Below, piece by piece: positions 15,925 through 25,600 of a stretch of DNA of 64,000 bases. The DNA comes from Shewanella sp. UCD-KL21. GTDB taxonomy: Bacteria > Pseudomonadota > Gammaproteobacteria > Enterobacterales > Shewanellaceae. Every line of letters begins with the position of its first letter. The stretch's first letter is position 1. A program made the translations under genes and the position numbers. The notes beneath the pieces were generated by a model. It did no database searches, had not been told where the DNA came from, and worked only from the letters and a program-made list of their open reading frames with translations. The DNA lies in NCBI RefSeq assembly GCF_001957135.1, contig NZ_MPHK01000015.1, positions 1 through 64,000 of the forward strand. The letters run 5' to 3'.

Positions 15925-16824
15925 TTAACTTTCTACCTTAAAGTCTCTGCTAAGTAGTACGGTTAAATCCTTTACAAAAGCACTATCAACCTTAGGGTGA
16001 ACCAGTTGGCTGAGTTCGTCTCCAATGGGGGTGAAGCGGTAATAACTGAATAGTAAGTTATTGCTATTAGGCTCAATAGCTATTTTGTTATCTATCATAT
16101 TTAATTGAATTTTAAAGCCTTTATCTAAGGTGCCTGTTTCAAATTCACTGCTGTGAAGTATTCCCGCATCAATTAAGGTCAATATGCTCGAATAGGGCAA
16201 ACCATATTTCGATAGCCCGAAATTCATCAGAGTCGATTTTCTAAAATATTGCTTGATACCGCCATGTATACGATAGCCACTGAGCAGTTTATAACGTCTT
16301 TCGTGATTAAGTTTTACTGACATGCCCAAGGCTTTTTCAAGAATATGGGCTTCTCTTTGGGTCAGTTGTTTAAGGGTTGCCAATGTTCTTAGACTAAAAT
16401 TACCCGGTTTAACGATTTCACTGGCTAAAATGCGTGCCCATAAATCTTGCATTCTGCGGCTATTAATTTGCTCAGCCATTTGAAAAAACTGGTAACTCCA
16501 ATCAGGGTCTAAATCTTCTCCTGTCACATCGGTAGGCGTATAAGTGAGAGCCAATTTAAAGATGGTTTCCAGATTAAGCTGATGCTGAGAATGCAGTTTT
16601 CGTAGTCGAAACTCAGCTCGCTCAGCAATGGATGCACTAGAAGGGCGATAATCTTCTTCACTGGCTAATCCCAGCACTTTACCCAGCAAAAGTGCTTTTT
16701 TACTTGCTGAAACCTTAGCGCCGTTGTCGTTTGCCTGCGCTGGGTTTAGCGGCTTAGCCGAAGCTTTAGTTGAGCCCTTAGTAGAGACTTGGGCTTCAGC
16801 GATTTGCGGTTGAATGTTTGCCAT
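15925..16824 (-). CDS. TIGR03899 family protein
   Basis: About 299 residues from the ATG at 16824 (MANIQPQIAEA); the frame is open further to 16908 without support. The low-complexity N-terminus is rich in Ala, Lys and Ser. The body contains WSYQFFQMAEQINSRRMQDLWARILASE, characteristic of the TIGR03899 family (related to DUF2806-type proteins), whose function is unknown. No membrane segment. It follows the MFS transporter gene by about 30 bp on the same strand, so they may be co-transcribed. Confidence 0.68.
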   Translation of the reverse strand: MANIQPQIAEAQVSTKGSTKASAKPLNPAQANDNGAKVSASKKALLLGKVLGLASEEDYRPSSASIAERAEFRLRKLHSQHQLNLETIFKLALTYTPTDVTGEDLDPDWSYQFFQMAEQINSRRMQDLWARILASEIVKPGNFSLRTLATLKQLTQREAHILEKALGMSVKLNHERRYKLLSGYRIHGGIKQYFRKSTLMNFGLSKYGLPYSSILTLIDAGILHSSEFETGTLDKGFKIQLNMIDNKIAIEPNSNNLLFSYYRFTPIGDELSQLVHPKVDSAFVKDLTVLLSRDFKVES

Positions 16825-16855
16825 TGTTTTATTCTTATTGTTTATTCTTATTATT

Positions 16856-18055
16856 TTATGGTGTTTTGAGTTTTGATGTTTTTGTAACAAAACGCCAATT
16901 AGTTTCATTGCCAGCAGCAGGAGATGTCGGGATGTTTAATGCCAATATTAACGAGCATATAGCAAAGCCGACTCCAATCATAAATACCCACTGAGGCGAA
17001 CTTAACCATAATATGCCTAACAGTGCCGGAATAATCACCGCGGCAATATGATTAATGGTAAAGCTTACCGACATACTGGCGGCAATATCTTTAGGGTCAG
17101 CAATTTTTTGAAAGTAGGTTTTCATGGCGATAGCCATAGCAAATAATAGATGGTCAATCACATACAGGGCTGCTGCTAGGGTGGCGTGCTCAACGACGGC
17201 ATAACTGGCAAAAATAATAATTAATCCAAGGTACTCAATCACTAAGGCGTTACGTTCACCGATGCGACTTATCAAGCGGCCGATGGCTGGGGCAAATAGC
17301 AAATTAACCACGTAATTGATTAAAAACAGTGAGGTGATTTGGGTGACTGAATAGCCAAACTTTTCCACCATCATAAAACCGGCAAAGACCATAAAGATTT
17401 GTCTTCTGGCGCCTGATAAAAACGTCAGTGCGTAGTAAAGCCAGTAACGCTGTCTAAAGATAAGCTTTTTGTGCTGCGGCTCTGCAATAGGGAAATGTGG
17501 GTAATACAGACTCATCATGATAACCGCAATTAACCCTAAGCCGCCGATGATGGCATACATCCACACATAATCGAGTTTTAGCCAGCTCATTACCAGCCAA
17601 ATACTGCCATAACCCAGTAAAGCGGCGGCAGAGCGCCATGCTAACGCCTTACCTAAAAACTCAGCTGTTTTTGATTTATCCACCCATTGTAGCGTTAATG
17701 ATTGATTAACGGTTTCAAAATAATGAAAGCCAATCGACATTAAAACGGTGGTGATATAAAGCCCTAATACACTAGGGAAAAAGCCGGTTATAGCAATGCC
17801 AATGGCCAATACCGCCAGTGACAACAACGCGAAGGTTTGCTCTCGAATTAACAGTAATACAAATATAGCGGTAAAGGCTAAAAAGCCAGGTACTTCACGC
17901 AAACTTTGCAGTAGGCCAATTTCAGCCCCAGTAAATGCCGCTTTCTCGATAACAAAATTATTGAGTAAGGCTTGCCATACGGCAAACACCATCGACATGA
18001 TGAAGGTCATCCACAATAATAATTGCTGCGGATTTTTATCTGAAACTGCGGGCAT
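16856..18055 (-). CDS. Major facilitator superfamily transporter
   Basis: About 399 residues from the ATG at 18055, supported by AAGGAAAAG upstream; an open frame to 18091 is less likely. It has around 12 hydrophobic helices, a typical cytoplasmic loop after helix 2 and another between helices 6 and 7 (HKKLIFRQRYW). The substrate cannot be predicted. It acts in the inner membrane. Possible operon with the following TIGR03899 gene. Confidence 0.82.
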   Translation of the reverse strand: MPAVSDKNPQQLLLWMTFIMSMVFAVWQALLNNFVIEKAAFTGAEIGLLQSLREVPGFLAFTAIFVLLLIREQTFALLSLAVLAIGIAITGFFPSVLGLYITTVLMSIGFHYFETVNQSLTLQWVDKSKTAEFLGKALAWRSAAALLGYGSIWLVMSWLKLDYVWMYAIIGGLGLIAVIMMSLYYPHFPIAEPQHKKLIFRQRYWLYYALTFLSGARRQIFMVFAGFMMVEKFGYSVTQITSLFLINYVVNLLFAPAIGRLISRIGERNALVIEYLGLIIIFASYAVVEHATLAAALYVIDHLLFAMAIAMKTYFQKIADPKDIAASMSVSFTINHIAAVIIPALLGILWLSSPQWVFMIGVGFAICSLILALNIPTSPAAGNETNWRFVTKTSKLKTP

Positions 18056-18425
18056 TAAGGTCACTTTTCCTTGTCTCTCAATATTAGCCACATAGTTACA
18101 TAATTTGCCGTTTAGCGCTAAGTGTAAAATGCGCTCTATTGAGAAACTATCCCTAGGGCTTTAGCGATATGCGTGCTTGAGCTGGACAGTTTGAATTGGT
18201 GTAGCAGTGCTAATCGCAGCTGACTTCGATTTGTATTTTTTACAAATTAAAAAACTTAAGTGAATGAAGCTTAGACTTTATCTAGCTTTTTGTGAGCTGG
18301 CCAAAACTCTTGATTATTAATGGCTGTTGCGACTGATTTGTCGTGATCTGATCCATGTAATTGTTGCGCTAATTCAATTAAGATGAGGTTAATAACAGAT
18401 AACATTTGTCAATATTGAGGTTAAC

Positions 18426-18947
18426 GTGAGTAGCATTTTAATTATTTATTCAACGGTTCACGGTCAAACCCGTAAGATTTGCGATTACATGCAGCAAAAG
18501 CTCATCGCTAAAGGCAACACAGTCACCTTAGCAGCGCTGCAAGATACGCCTGATATCAGTGCATTTGATAAAGTATTTATTGGTGCCAGTATCCGCCATG
18601 GTAAGCACCGCCCCGCACTCTATCAATTTGCTACCGACAATAAAGCAGTCCTTGATAGTAAACCCAATGGTTTTTTCTCTGTGAGTTTAGTGGCTAGGAA
18701 ACCGGGTAAAAATACCCCAGACACCAATATGTATATGCAAGCTTTTTTAAAGCAAAGTGACTGGCAACCTAAAGTGCTGGAAGTGTTTGGTGGTAATTTA
18801 GATTATCAAGGCTACGGTCCAATGGATCGTAATATTATTCGCTTTATCATGTGGATGACCAAAGGGCCTACCGATCCTAATACCCAAGTTGAGTACACCG
18901 ACTGGGAAAAAGTAGATGCCTATGTAGACCTAATTCACAGCGCTTAA
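18426..18947 (+). CDS. hemG: Menaquinone-dependent protoporphyrinogen IX dehydrogenase HemG
   Basis: 173 residues from a GTG start with TGAGG upstream. It is a long-chain flavodoxin fold: the FMN-binding loop YSTVHGQTRKI near the N-terminus, then IGASIRHGKHRP and FFSVSLVARKPGKNTPDTN, which are signature HemG segments. The enzyme oxidises protoporphyrinogen IX to protoporphyrin IX in haem synthesis, passing electrons to quinones at the membrane. The next gene encodes a b-type cytochrome-like membrane protein 57 bp downstream, a plausible electron-transfer partner. Confidence 0.92.
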   Translation: MSSILIIYSTVHGQTRKICDYMQQKLIAKGNTVTLAALQDTPDISAFDKVFIGASIRHGKHRPALYQFATDNKAVLDSKPNGFFSVSLVARKPGKNTPDTNMYMQAFLKQSDWQPKVLEVFGGNLDYQGYGPMDRNIIRFIMWMTKGPTDPNTQVEYTDWEKVDAYVDLIHSA

Positions 18948-19004
18948 CGAGCTTAAGACTGAGAATAAGTTAAGTGCTTATCATTACAAAAGGAATGTAA
19001 ATTC

Positions 19005-19535
19005 ATGAGTCAAAAGTCATCTGCTTTGGTTAGTGCTATTGCCGAAAAGCTGCATGTCATTGTAATTGCCTTAAGCGTTTTTCTAGTGGTTACCAGCCCA
19101 TGGATATTAATTGGCCGCCAATTGCGCGCTAATGCCAGTATTTGGGACAGCTTGCATGTGTATCTAGGCTTAGTGGCAGCCATATTTGGTTTGTTATTTA
19201 TGCTGAAGAATCTGTTAAATGGCCACTGGCGTCAGTTCTTTCCGTGGTTAAGATTAGACTTTTCCCAATGTGTCGATGAAATTAAGCAGTTAAAGCAGGG
19301 CAAGTTACCGAGTTCTGGTGGCAAAGGTATTTTCAGTGTTGTGGAAGGTATTGGGCTAATTTTAATAGCGCTAGTGAGCATTACCGGTATCGCATGGTTT
19401 ATCACTCAAGGTAGCAGTGATGCGTTAATGTGGCGTAAATACCACATCCTATTTGCCCAAGGCTTTGTGGGTTTCTTGATGGTACATATCGTGTTTGCCA
19501 TGTTTCATATTATTGATATGGTCAGAAACTCTTAA
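19005..19535 (+). CDS. Cytochrome b561-like membrane protein
   Basis: 176 residues, four hydrophobic helices (about residues 15-35, 48-67, 108-130, 142-168). Histidines in LHVIVIA, LHVYLG, YHILFAQ and VHIVFAMFHII could ligate haem b. The fold is like the cytochrome b/b6 or b561 domain family. It follows hemG in the same operon and precedes a terminator, so a role in quinone-linked electron transfer for HemG is inferred. The specific function is not established. Confidence 0.7.
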   Translation: MSQKSSALVSAIAEKLHVIVIALSVFLVVTSPWILIGRQLRANASIWDSLHVYLGLVAAIFGLLFMLKNLLNGHWRQFFPWLRLDFSQCVDEIKQLKQGKLPSSGGKGIFSVVEGIGLILIALVSITGIAWFITQGSSDALMWRKYHILFAQGFVGFLMVHIVFAMFHIIDMVRNS

Positions 19536-19570
19536 GACTGTATAAATGCCATAATTTATTAAATATAATT

Positions 19571-19610
19571 AAAAGCCCAACCATGATTATCATGATTGGG
19601 CTTTTTAATA
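19571..19610. terminator. Bidirectional terminator
   Basis: Stem AAAAGCCCAA / TTGGGCTTTT with an inner CATG/CATG extension; it lies between the convergent cytochrome b and DsbA-like genes. Confidence 0.88.
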
Positions 19611-19647
19611 CGCTAAATATTGTACTTAGAAATGATACTTTTCTAGC

Positions 19648-20403
19648 TTATTTCTTTTCTAACGCTAGGTAATTCATCACGTCAATTAGATCGTCAAGAG
19701 TACGCATTTCATTCATGTTGATAGCATATTTATCGTTAACGATGAAAGTCGGTACGCTTTGAACGCGGTACATGATTTGCTGTTGGCGCCATTGAGACAA
19801 TTTCTTATCTGTAGCTTCGCTGTCAGCAATCTTGTCATAAGCGGCGCTATCGATACCGTGAGCTGCAAACACTTGTTTGATATCGTCACGATTGTTGATT
19901 TCAGGCTCGTCATGGCTATGACCTGGAGCACTGTGGTCGTGGTGTCCACCTTCGCCTTGAATCGCTTGGAACATGGCTTTATTTAATACATCCGCATTAC
20001 CCACTTCATGAATAACGGCTAAGGCGCGCATGACTTCAGTGCCAATATCACTGTTCATAAAGTCAACGTGCTTTGTTTCAAAGTTAATCTCTTTATTCAA
20101 GTTACCTTTAATTTCTGGCAGGTACTGGGTTTCCATGTTGTAACAGTTATGGCAGTAAAAAGAGAAAAATTCAGAAATCTTAGGTTCACTTGATGCTGGT
20201 GCATCAGAAATTTGAGTGTAATGTTGACCTTCAACAAACCTAGATGGAGTTACAGCCGTTTTTTCAACAGTTTCTACAGCCGTTTCAACAGCAGTTTTTT
20301 CTGCTGTTGTAACCGTTGTATCAGCAGGTTTGCCACAGCCCGTTAGGGTTAATGTGAATGCAGCAACAGCCAGAGTGAATGCAATATGTTTAATCTTTAT
20401 CAT
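19648..20403 (-). CDS. DsbA-family thiol:disulfide interchange lipoprotein
   Basis: About 251 residues from the ATG at 20403. The lipoprotein signal ends at LTLTGC. A Thr/Val/Glu-rich linker follows, then a thioredoxin/DsbA domain with active site CHNC in SFYCHNCYNME, the cis-Pro loop SVPTFIVN, and helical insert. It should act in the periplasm on disulfide bonds, tethered to a membrane. Unusually, the helical insert contains GGHHDHSAPGHSHDEPE, a His-rich loop that could bind zinc, nickel or copper. No dsbB is adjacent. Confidence 0.87.
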   Translation of the reverse strand: MIKIKHIAFTLAVAAFTLTLTGCGKPADTTVTTAEKTAVETAVETVEKTAVTPSRFVEGQHYTQISDAPASSEPKISEFFSFYCHNCYNMETQYLPEIKGNLNKEINFETKHVDFMNSDIGTEVMRALAVIHEVGNADVLNKAMFQAIQGEGGHHDHSAPGHSHDEPEINNRDDIKQVFAAHGIDSAAYDKIADSEATDKKLSQWRQQQIMYRVQSVPTFIVNDKYAINMNEMRTLDDLIDVMNYLALEKK

Positions 20404-21189
20404 GTATGCCTCGACAAAGTGGGGTGATTTTGGCGATATATCGCGAGAGATAATTAAGCTTACGCAACTTAAATAACTCAAGCAACTTAAGCTCTTGCTT
20501 AACTGCCATAAAGTTAGCTGCGATTATGACTGAATCCGTTAGCAGTGTCAGCGCTAAAACTGTGATGGCCTAGTGCTTTTTAGCAAAAAAAACGGCAATA
20601 GAAAGCCGCGATTAGGGCTAGTTTAGGCGTTGGATTTGCCATGCTTCACAAATTTGGCAAAATTGCTCACTGACGACAAACTTGAATTAGCGTTTGCTCA
20701 GTGGTCACGACGCATCACCAAGAAAGCGCACTAATCCCTTAAGCGGCCATTTATCGGCCAGCAGCAACAATTCCTATGACTTAGGCGATTGTTTAATTAG
20801 TCAGATGATCAATTTTTAATGAAGCTTTGGCAGTGGTTTTAGCTGGGGTTAAAGCTGGTAATAAAACAGTAGCTTGGACGTAAAATTGTGCCCATGCTGG
20901 GGCTAAATTCACCTTATTGCAAGCGATATTAACCTGCTTTGGTTTAAGTTTAGCTTTTGATTCAGGTGTTTATATCATTTATATCGCCTTTGTTCTTTCT
21001 GTAAACCCCATTGATTTAAACTGCTACTTGAGTGAGTTATTGCTAACGTTTATTCGCGATAAGTGGTTTTACGGCCAGTAAGCATTGTGCAGCGTTAGGG
21101 CGATTTAATAAATATTTCTCTTCCTAACAGACAAGTTACCTATAATTGGTATAAAATCCGCCGCAATAAAATAATAGGGGCCTTATCCA
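20404..21189. other. Long divergent intergenic region
   Basis: About 785 bp between the DsbA-like gene and the phosphoribosyltransferase. A short coding-like stretch (about 20650-20732, reading TNLAKLLTDDKLELAFAQW) ends in a stop and has no start or ribosome site, so it may be the remnant of a lost gene. I do not recognise the family. Confidence 0.4.
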
Positions 21190-21756
21190 ATGACAGAAAA
21201 ACATTATATTAGCGCACAGCAGTTGCTTGAAGACTCATTCAAACTTGCAGCACAAGTGTACGATAGCGGCTTTAGACCGCAATTTATTGTCGGGATATGG
21301 CGTGGCGGCGCTCCAATCGGTATTGCAGTGCAAGAATTTTATGATTTTAAGAATGTTGAAACCGATCATATCGCAGTAAGAACGTCATCTTATTATGGTA
21401 TTGGCACTGATAAGCAAAGCAAAAAAATCAAAGTTCATGGCCTACATTACATCATTGAAAACGCTAATGCTGACGATGGTCTATTAATTGTGGATGATGT
21501 ATTTGATTCTGGCCGCAGTGTTGATGCATTGATTGATAAATTGCAAAAATTCATGCGCAAAAATATCCCGACAGATATTCGAGTGGCTTGTCCTTATTAC
21601 AAACCCAAAAATACTGCAGTTGATTTAAAGCCGGATTATTTTATCCATGAGTCTGAAGAGTGGCTTGTTTTTCCTCATGAAGTGTCAGGCTTAAACCCGC
21701 AAGAAATCGCTGAAGGCAAAACAGATTTTAAGAATATTCAGCATTTGTTTAAGTAA
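21190..21756 (+). CDS. Phosphoribosyltransferase (hypoxanthine/guanine-like)
   Basis: 188 residues. The PRPP-binding loop is LLIVDDVFDSGRSVD (about residues 98-112), preceded by the PRT hood and flexible-loop region RTSSYYGIG. Its size and the VGIWRGGAPIGI segment fit the purine phosphoribosyltransferase superfamily that converts a base plus PRPP into a nucleotide. The base specificity is not fixed by the sequence. It has a good ribosome site (AGGGG) and is probably monocistronic. Confidence 0.82.
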   Translation: MTEKHYISAQQLLEDSFKLAAQVYDSGFRPQFIVGIWRGGAPIGIAVQEFYDFKNVETDHIAVRTSSYYGIGTDKQSKKIKVHGLHYIIENANADDGLLIVDDVFDSGRSVDALIDKLQKFMRKNIPTDIRVACPYYKPKNTAVDLKPDYFIHESEEWLVFPHEVSGLNPQEIAEGKTDFKNIQHLFK

Positions 21757-21897
21757 AAGCATCGATATTGGTTATTTTTTGCTAAACTAGCAGCTCAACA
21801 GTGCGTCAAGAGAGTGCCTGACACGTGGTTATTGTCCGTGTTTAATTCACCTTCTTGATGCATTTTTTATTATTACCCTGAAAAGATACTGCCCATT

Positions 21898-23868
21898 ATG
21901 AGCTCTGTTGAGATATTTTCCCCACAACAAACCACTGATAAGACTCTAGATACTCAATCTCTAGGTTCTCAAAATCTAGCGAGCAAGTCGCAAGAGAAAA
22001 AGCAGCTTGAACTACTGGCACCCGCTAAAAATGCTGATTACGGCATCGAAGCAATTCGTCATGGTGCAGATGCTGTATATATTGGCGGACCTGCATTTGG
22101 TGCACGCCATAATGCCGGTAATAGTGTGGAAGACATTGCCAGACTGGCAGAGTTTGCTCATCGTTATCATGCTCAAGTGTTTGTGGCGTTAAATACCATT
22201 TTAATGGATGACGAAATTGCCAAAGCGCAGGCACTTATTTGGGAATTATACGAAGCAGGTGTGGATGCATTAATTATTCAAGATATGGGCTTGTTGCAGT
22301 TAGATTTACCGCCAATTGCACTGCACGCCAGTACCCAAATGGATAATCGCACCCCTGAAAAAGCAGTGTTTTTAGAACAGGTCGGTTTTTCACAGGTGGT
22401 ATTAGCCCGTGAGCTGAATTTACCGCAAATTAAAGAGATTGCAGCCAGTACGCAACTTAAGCTTGAGTACTTTGTTCATGGCGCATTGTGCGTCAGTTAT
22501 AGCGGCTTATGTAACATCAGCCATGCGTTTTCTAATCGCAGTGCTAACCGTGGTGAATGTTCACAAATGTGCCGTTTGCCTTGCGATTTATCCACCCGTG
22601 ATGGTGAAGTCTTAGCTGAAAATCAGCATTTGTTATCATTAAAAGACAACAACCAAACTGAGAATTTAGAAGCATTAATTGATGCAGGCGTGACATCATT
22701 TAAAGTGGAGGGCCGTTTAAAAGATATTAGTTATCTTAAAAACGTCACTGCCCATTATCGCCAGCAGTTAGATGCGATTATTGATCGCCGCAGCGATCTT
22801 GAGTCAATGTCTCATGGTCGAAGCGAATTTACTTTTACGCCAGATCCTGAAAAAAGCTTTAACCGCGGCAAAACAGATTACTTTATTAATCAACGTACTG
22901 AGCAAATTGAGCATTTTAGCTCGCCAAAGTACATTGGTGAAAAAGTGGGGGTTATTACTAGTGTTGGCCGCGATTTTATTAAAGTCGATAGCAGTAAAGC
23001 GGGTAAAGCCGTTGAGTTTAATAACGGTGATGGCTTGTGCTTCTTTATTGATGGTTATCAAAAGCAGCGTTTATCTGATAAAAAAACCAAAGGCTTAAGG
23101 GTTAACCGCGCTGATGGTAATACTTTATATCTGACCGATGTGTCGAAAGACTTAAAAGTCGGTGTGGAGTTATTTAGAAACTTCGATCATCAATTTGATG
23201 CGCTGTTATCTAAAGACTCTGCTAGCCGTAACATTGCGGTTGATATGGTATTGGCTGATACGCCGCAAGGCATTTCACTGACTATCAGTGACAAGCATGC
23301 CCATAGCGTTACCGTAGAGCTTGAGTGGGCAAAAGAGCCGGCAAAAGATTATGCCAAAGCAGATGCAAGCCTGCGAACGCAGCTCGGCAAACTGGGTAAC
23401 AGTGACTATCAGTTACAGCAGTTAACGATTGAATGTGCTAATCGTTGGTTTTTACCAGCGTCAGTGATTAATGGTTTAAGACGAGATGCCATTGCCGCTT
23501 TTGATGACGCCAGAGTCAAAGGTTACCAGCGACCACAGCGAGCTGAGCATGATAAGTCAGCCCGTTTTCCGCAAAAGTATTTAAGTTTTTTATCTAATGT
23601 TGCAAACGATAAGTCTCGTGAATTTTATGAGCAACACGGTGTGGTTCAAATTGAAGACACTTACGAGAAAAACAAACTATTAACCGATGCACCATTAATG
23701 GTGACTAAGCATTGCTTACGTTACAGCTTTAATTTATGCCCTAAAGAAGTTGAAGGCATTAAAGCTGACCCAATGGTGCTCGATATTGGCAAAGACCGCT
23801 TAAAGCTGGTTTTCGATTGCCTAAAATGTGAAATGATGATCGTTGGATCAAATCAATTAGTAAAGTAA
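21898..23868 (+). CDS. rlhA: 23S rRNA C2501 hydroxylase RlhA, U32 family
   Basis: 656 residues, the length of E. coli RlhA (YdcP). The N-terminal U32 peptidase-like barrel shows LELLAPAKNADYGIEAIRHGADAVYIGG. The conserved cysteines for an iron-sulfur centre lie in ALCVSYSGLCNIS and ECSQMCRLPC. The C-terminal half fits DUF3656 and ends in a further Cys-rich DCLKCEMMIV. RlhA hydroxylates cytidine 2501 of 23S rRNA. Related U32 proteins (TrhP, UbiU/V) are shorter, which supports RlhA. The N-terminal 30 residues are Ser/Gln-rich and poorly conserved in type. Confidence 0.88.
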   Translation: MSSVEIFSPQQTTDKTLDTQSLGSQNLASKSQEKKQLELLAPAKNADYGIEAIRHGADAVYIGGPAFGARHNAGNSVEDIARLAEFAHRYHAQVFVALNTILMDDEIAKAQALIWELYEAGVDALIIQDMGLLQLDLPPIALHASTQMDNRTPEKAVFLEQVGFSQVVLARELNLPQIKEIAASTQLKLEYFVHGALCVSYSGLCNISHAFSNRSANRGECSQMCRLPCDLSTRDGEVLAENQHLLSLKDNNQTENLEALIDAGVTSFKVEGRLKDISYLKNVTAHYRQQLDAIIDRRSDLESMSHGRSEFTFTPDPEKSFNRGKTDYFINQRTEQIEHFSSPKYIGEKVGVITSVGRDFIKVDSSKAGKAVEFNNGDGLCFFIDGYQKQRLSDKKTKGLRVNRADGNTLYLTDVSKDLKVGVELFRNFDHQFDALLSKDSASRNIAVDMVLADTPQGISLTISDKHAHSVTVELEWAKEPAKDYAKADASLRTQLGKLGNSDYQLQQLTIECANRWFLPASVINGLRRDAIAAFDDARVKGYQRPQRAEHDKSARFPQKYLSFLSNVANDKSREFYEQHGVVQIEDTYEKNKLLTDAPLMVTKHCLRYSFNLCPKEVEGIKADPMVLDIGKDRLKLVFDCLKCEMMIVGSNQLVK

Positions 23869-23947
23869 TCAGGTGATGTCATCTTATTACTCAATAACCA
23901 CTATCACGCGCGATGCGTGGCGATAAATTTGTAGGAAAAAGCCCAAA

Positions 23948-24286
23948 ATGACTAAAGCAAAAAAATATGATTTTAGAGTAGTGCAAGTTGGTGAAACTTG
24001 GAAAACTGAAATCACGCGTCGTATGACTGCAACTAAGACTATCGTGTCTAAAAGTCATGACGGATTTGCATCAGAAGCAGAGGCTGAAGCTTGGGGTAAG
24101 CAAGAGCTTCCCGCTTTTTTAACCACTCAAGCTGAACGCAATAAACGTAAAACAGAAAAACAGCTTAAGGCTAAATCAATTGCAGATGCAATTGCTGCAG
24201 AAGCATTAACCGATGAAGCAGATGCATTATCAGATGATGCTCAGCAAATAGATGCTGCCGATAGCGCAGATGTTGTTGAAGATTAA
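23948..24286 (+). CDS. DUF3622 family protein
   Basis: 112 residues. The first 70 residues (YDFRVVQVGETWKTEITRRM, GFASEAEAEAWGKQEL) match DUF3622 of Shewanella and Vibrio; the C-terminal 40 are Ala/Asp/Glu-rich and acidic. Function unknown; no membrane segment. It follows rlhA by 80 bp and might be read with it. A GGAAAAA ribosome site is present. Confidence 0.72.
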   Translation: MTKAKKYDFRVVQVGETWKTEITRRMTATKTIVSKSHDGFASEAEAEAWGKQELPAFLTTQAERNKRKTEKQLKAKSIADAIAAEALTDEADALSDDAQQIDAADSADVVED

Positions 24287-24395
24287 GCGTTAAAACATTA
24301 CAGTAATGCAACAACTTGGTGACAAGGTTTGCCGTATTTATTTTTGAATAAACCAAACTTCACCTTTCAGCACCAATACCAAGGACGAATTAGGT

Positions 24396-25046
24396 ATGAA
24401 AGCTTGCTTTACGACAATAATATTTTCAGGGCTGTTGTTATTAGGCCCTGGAAATAAAGTAATGGCCAAAGAGCCACAGTCTTACCTCAACAGCATCACC
24501 AATCAATCAGCAGATGCAACTAACGCTGCAAAACGTGAGTTATCAATATTTTCCAAAAGCGTGTCTTTTGAGCTGCCTATCGGCTGGAATATGGCATTTA
24601 ATTCTAGCAAAGGGAATATGTATAAAGCTGAGTTTGTTCCTGCAGGCGAAAGTTTAAATAATTGGTCTGATTTATTCTGTATTCAAGGTTTTGAGGGCTT
24701 GGCGGAAAATATCGAGCCTGAGCAATTTTTAAATAACTTTGCTAGCACCTACCAAGACAGCTGCCAAGGTGAGGTGGTTTATGATCAACTTGGAAAAACC
24801 CAAATTAGTAGTCAAGAAGCCTATCACGGCATTATCGGCTGTACCGTTATGGCTAACTTTTTACAGCAGGGTGGCTCAGTTAAACAGCAAGGTGAAATAG
24901 GTTATTACGCCGTAATTAAAGGCGTTAACGACTTGTATTTTATGCATAAGTCTATGCGCGGCGATGTTTTTAATAAAAACTCAGCGCCATTAAAGTCGAC
25001 GAATCATCGTCAATTTATGTCGAATATTCAGCAGTTACGCTTCTAG
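24396..25046 (+). CDS. Exported protein of unknown function
   Basis: 216 residues with an N-terminal signal peptide (hydrophobic 4-18, cleavage plausible after VMAK or nearby). The mature part is soluble with four cysteines (LFCIQGF, SCQGE, GIIGCTV among them) that could form disulfides in the periplasm. I do not recognise a family. It sits directly upstream of the cobalamin riboswitch but ends 215 bp before it, so it is probably an independent transcript. Confidence 0.65.
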   Translation: MKACFTTIIFSGLLLLGPGNKVMAKEPQSYLNSITNQSADATNAAKRELSIFSKSVSFELPIGWNMAFNSSKGNMYKAEFVPAGESLNNWSDLFCIQGFEGLAENIEPEQFLNNFASTYQDSCQGEVVYDQLGKTQISSQEAYHGIIGCTVMANFLQQGGSVKQQGEIGYYAVIKGVNDLYFMHKSMRGDVFNKNSAPLKSTNHRQFMSNIQQLRF

Positions 25047-25263
25047 CCATTCCTATTTATCAATAATCGGTATATCAATAAGCGACCGATTAATGAGTAA
25101 TCATATTATTCAAACTATATTTCAATAAGTTGAATAATATGATTGATTCATTTTCGTTATATCAAAAATCCCCATAAGCACGTTATACTATATCAGCTTG
25201 TTATATGGCTGTTTTAAGTCGTCCTAGCAATTAAAAAGTTTATATAATTTATCGTCAATTTAT

Positions 25264-25450
25264 AGTGGTGCCTGTGTATGACACGGGATAATCGGGAAAC
25301 TAGTGAAAATCTAGTGCTGCCCCCGCAACGGTAATGGTGAGGACTGAGTGCGTTAAAGCTTGTAGCTGTGAAATTTAAGCTGCTATTTAACGTTAAAAAT
25401 TCATGTTCGTCAGTAGCTTTGCTACTTTAACCTAAGTCCGGAGACCGGCC
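25264..25450 (+). promoter_or_regulatory. Cobalamin (AdoCbl) riboswitch
   Basis: Contains the conserved core elements in order: GGTGCC, GGGAAACTAGTG, AAATCTAGTGCTGCCCCCGC, AACGGTAAT and, at the 3' end, AGTCCGGAGACCGGCC. The long variable arm between them is within the known range. It should repress the downstream TonB-dependent receptor when adenosylcobalamin is plentiful. Confidence 0.97.
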
Positions 25451-25600
25451 CTATAGATGATTTTGAGATTTCGGTGGGCAGATCTCGAAATGTAGCTCGT
25501 TGCTTGTAAATCATCATGGCTTATCGCTAACTGATAAATTTACGAGTACGACACGCTGCGGCAAATATGCCCCATTTTTCCTTTCAGGAGTTAAAGGTAA

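Noticed and set aside
15577..15957. Frame with MFKQ repeats
   Set aside because: A shadow of the 12-bp repeat; the VQAD frame continues the upstream gene.
20650..20732. Small protein in the gap before the phosphoribosyltransferase
   Set aside because: Coding-like end without a start or ribosome site; family not recognised.
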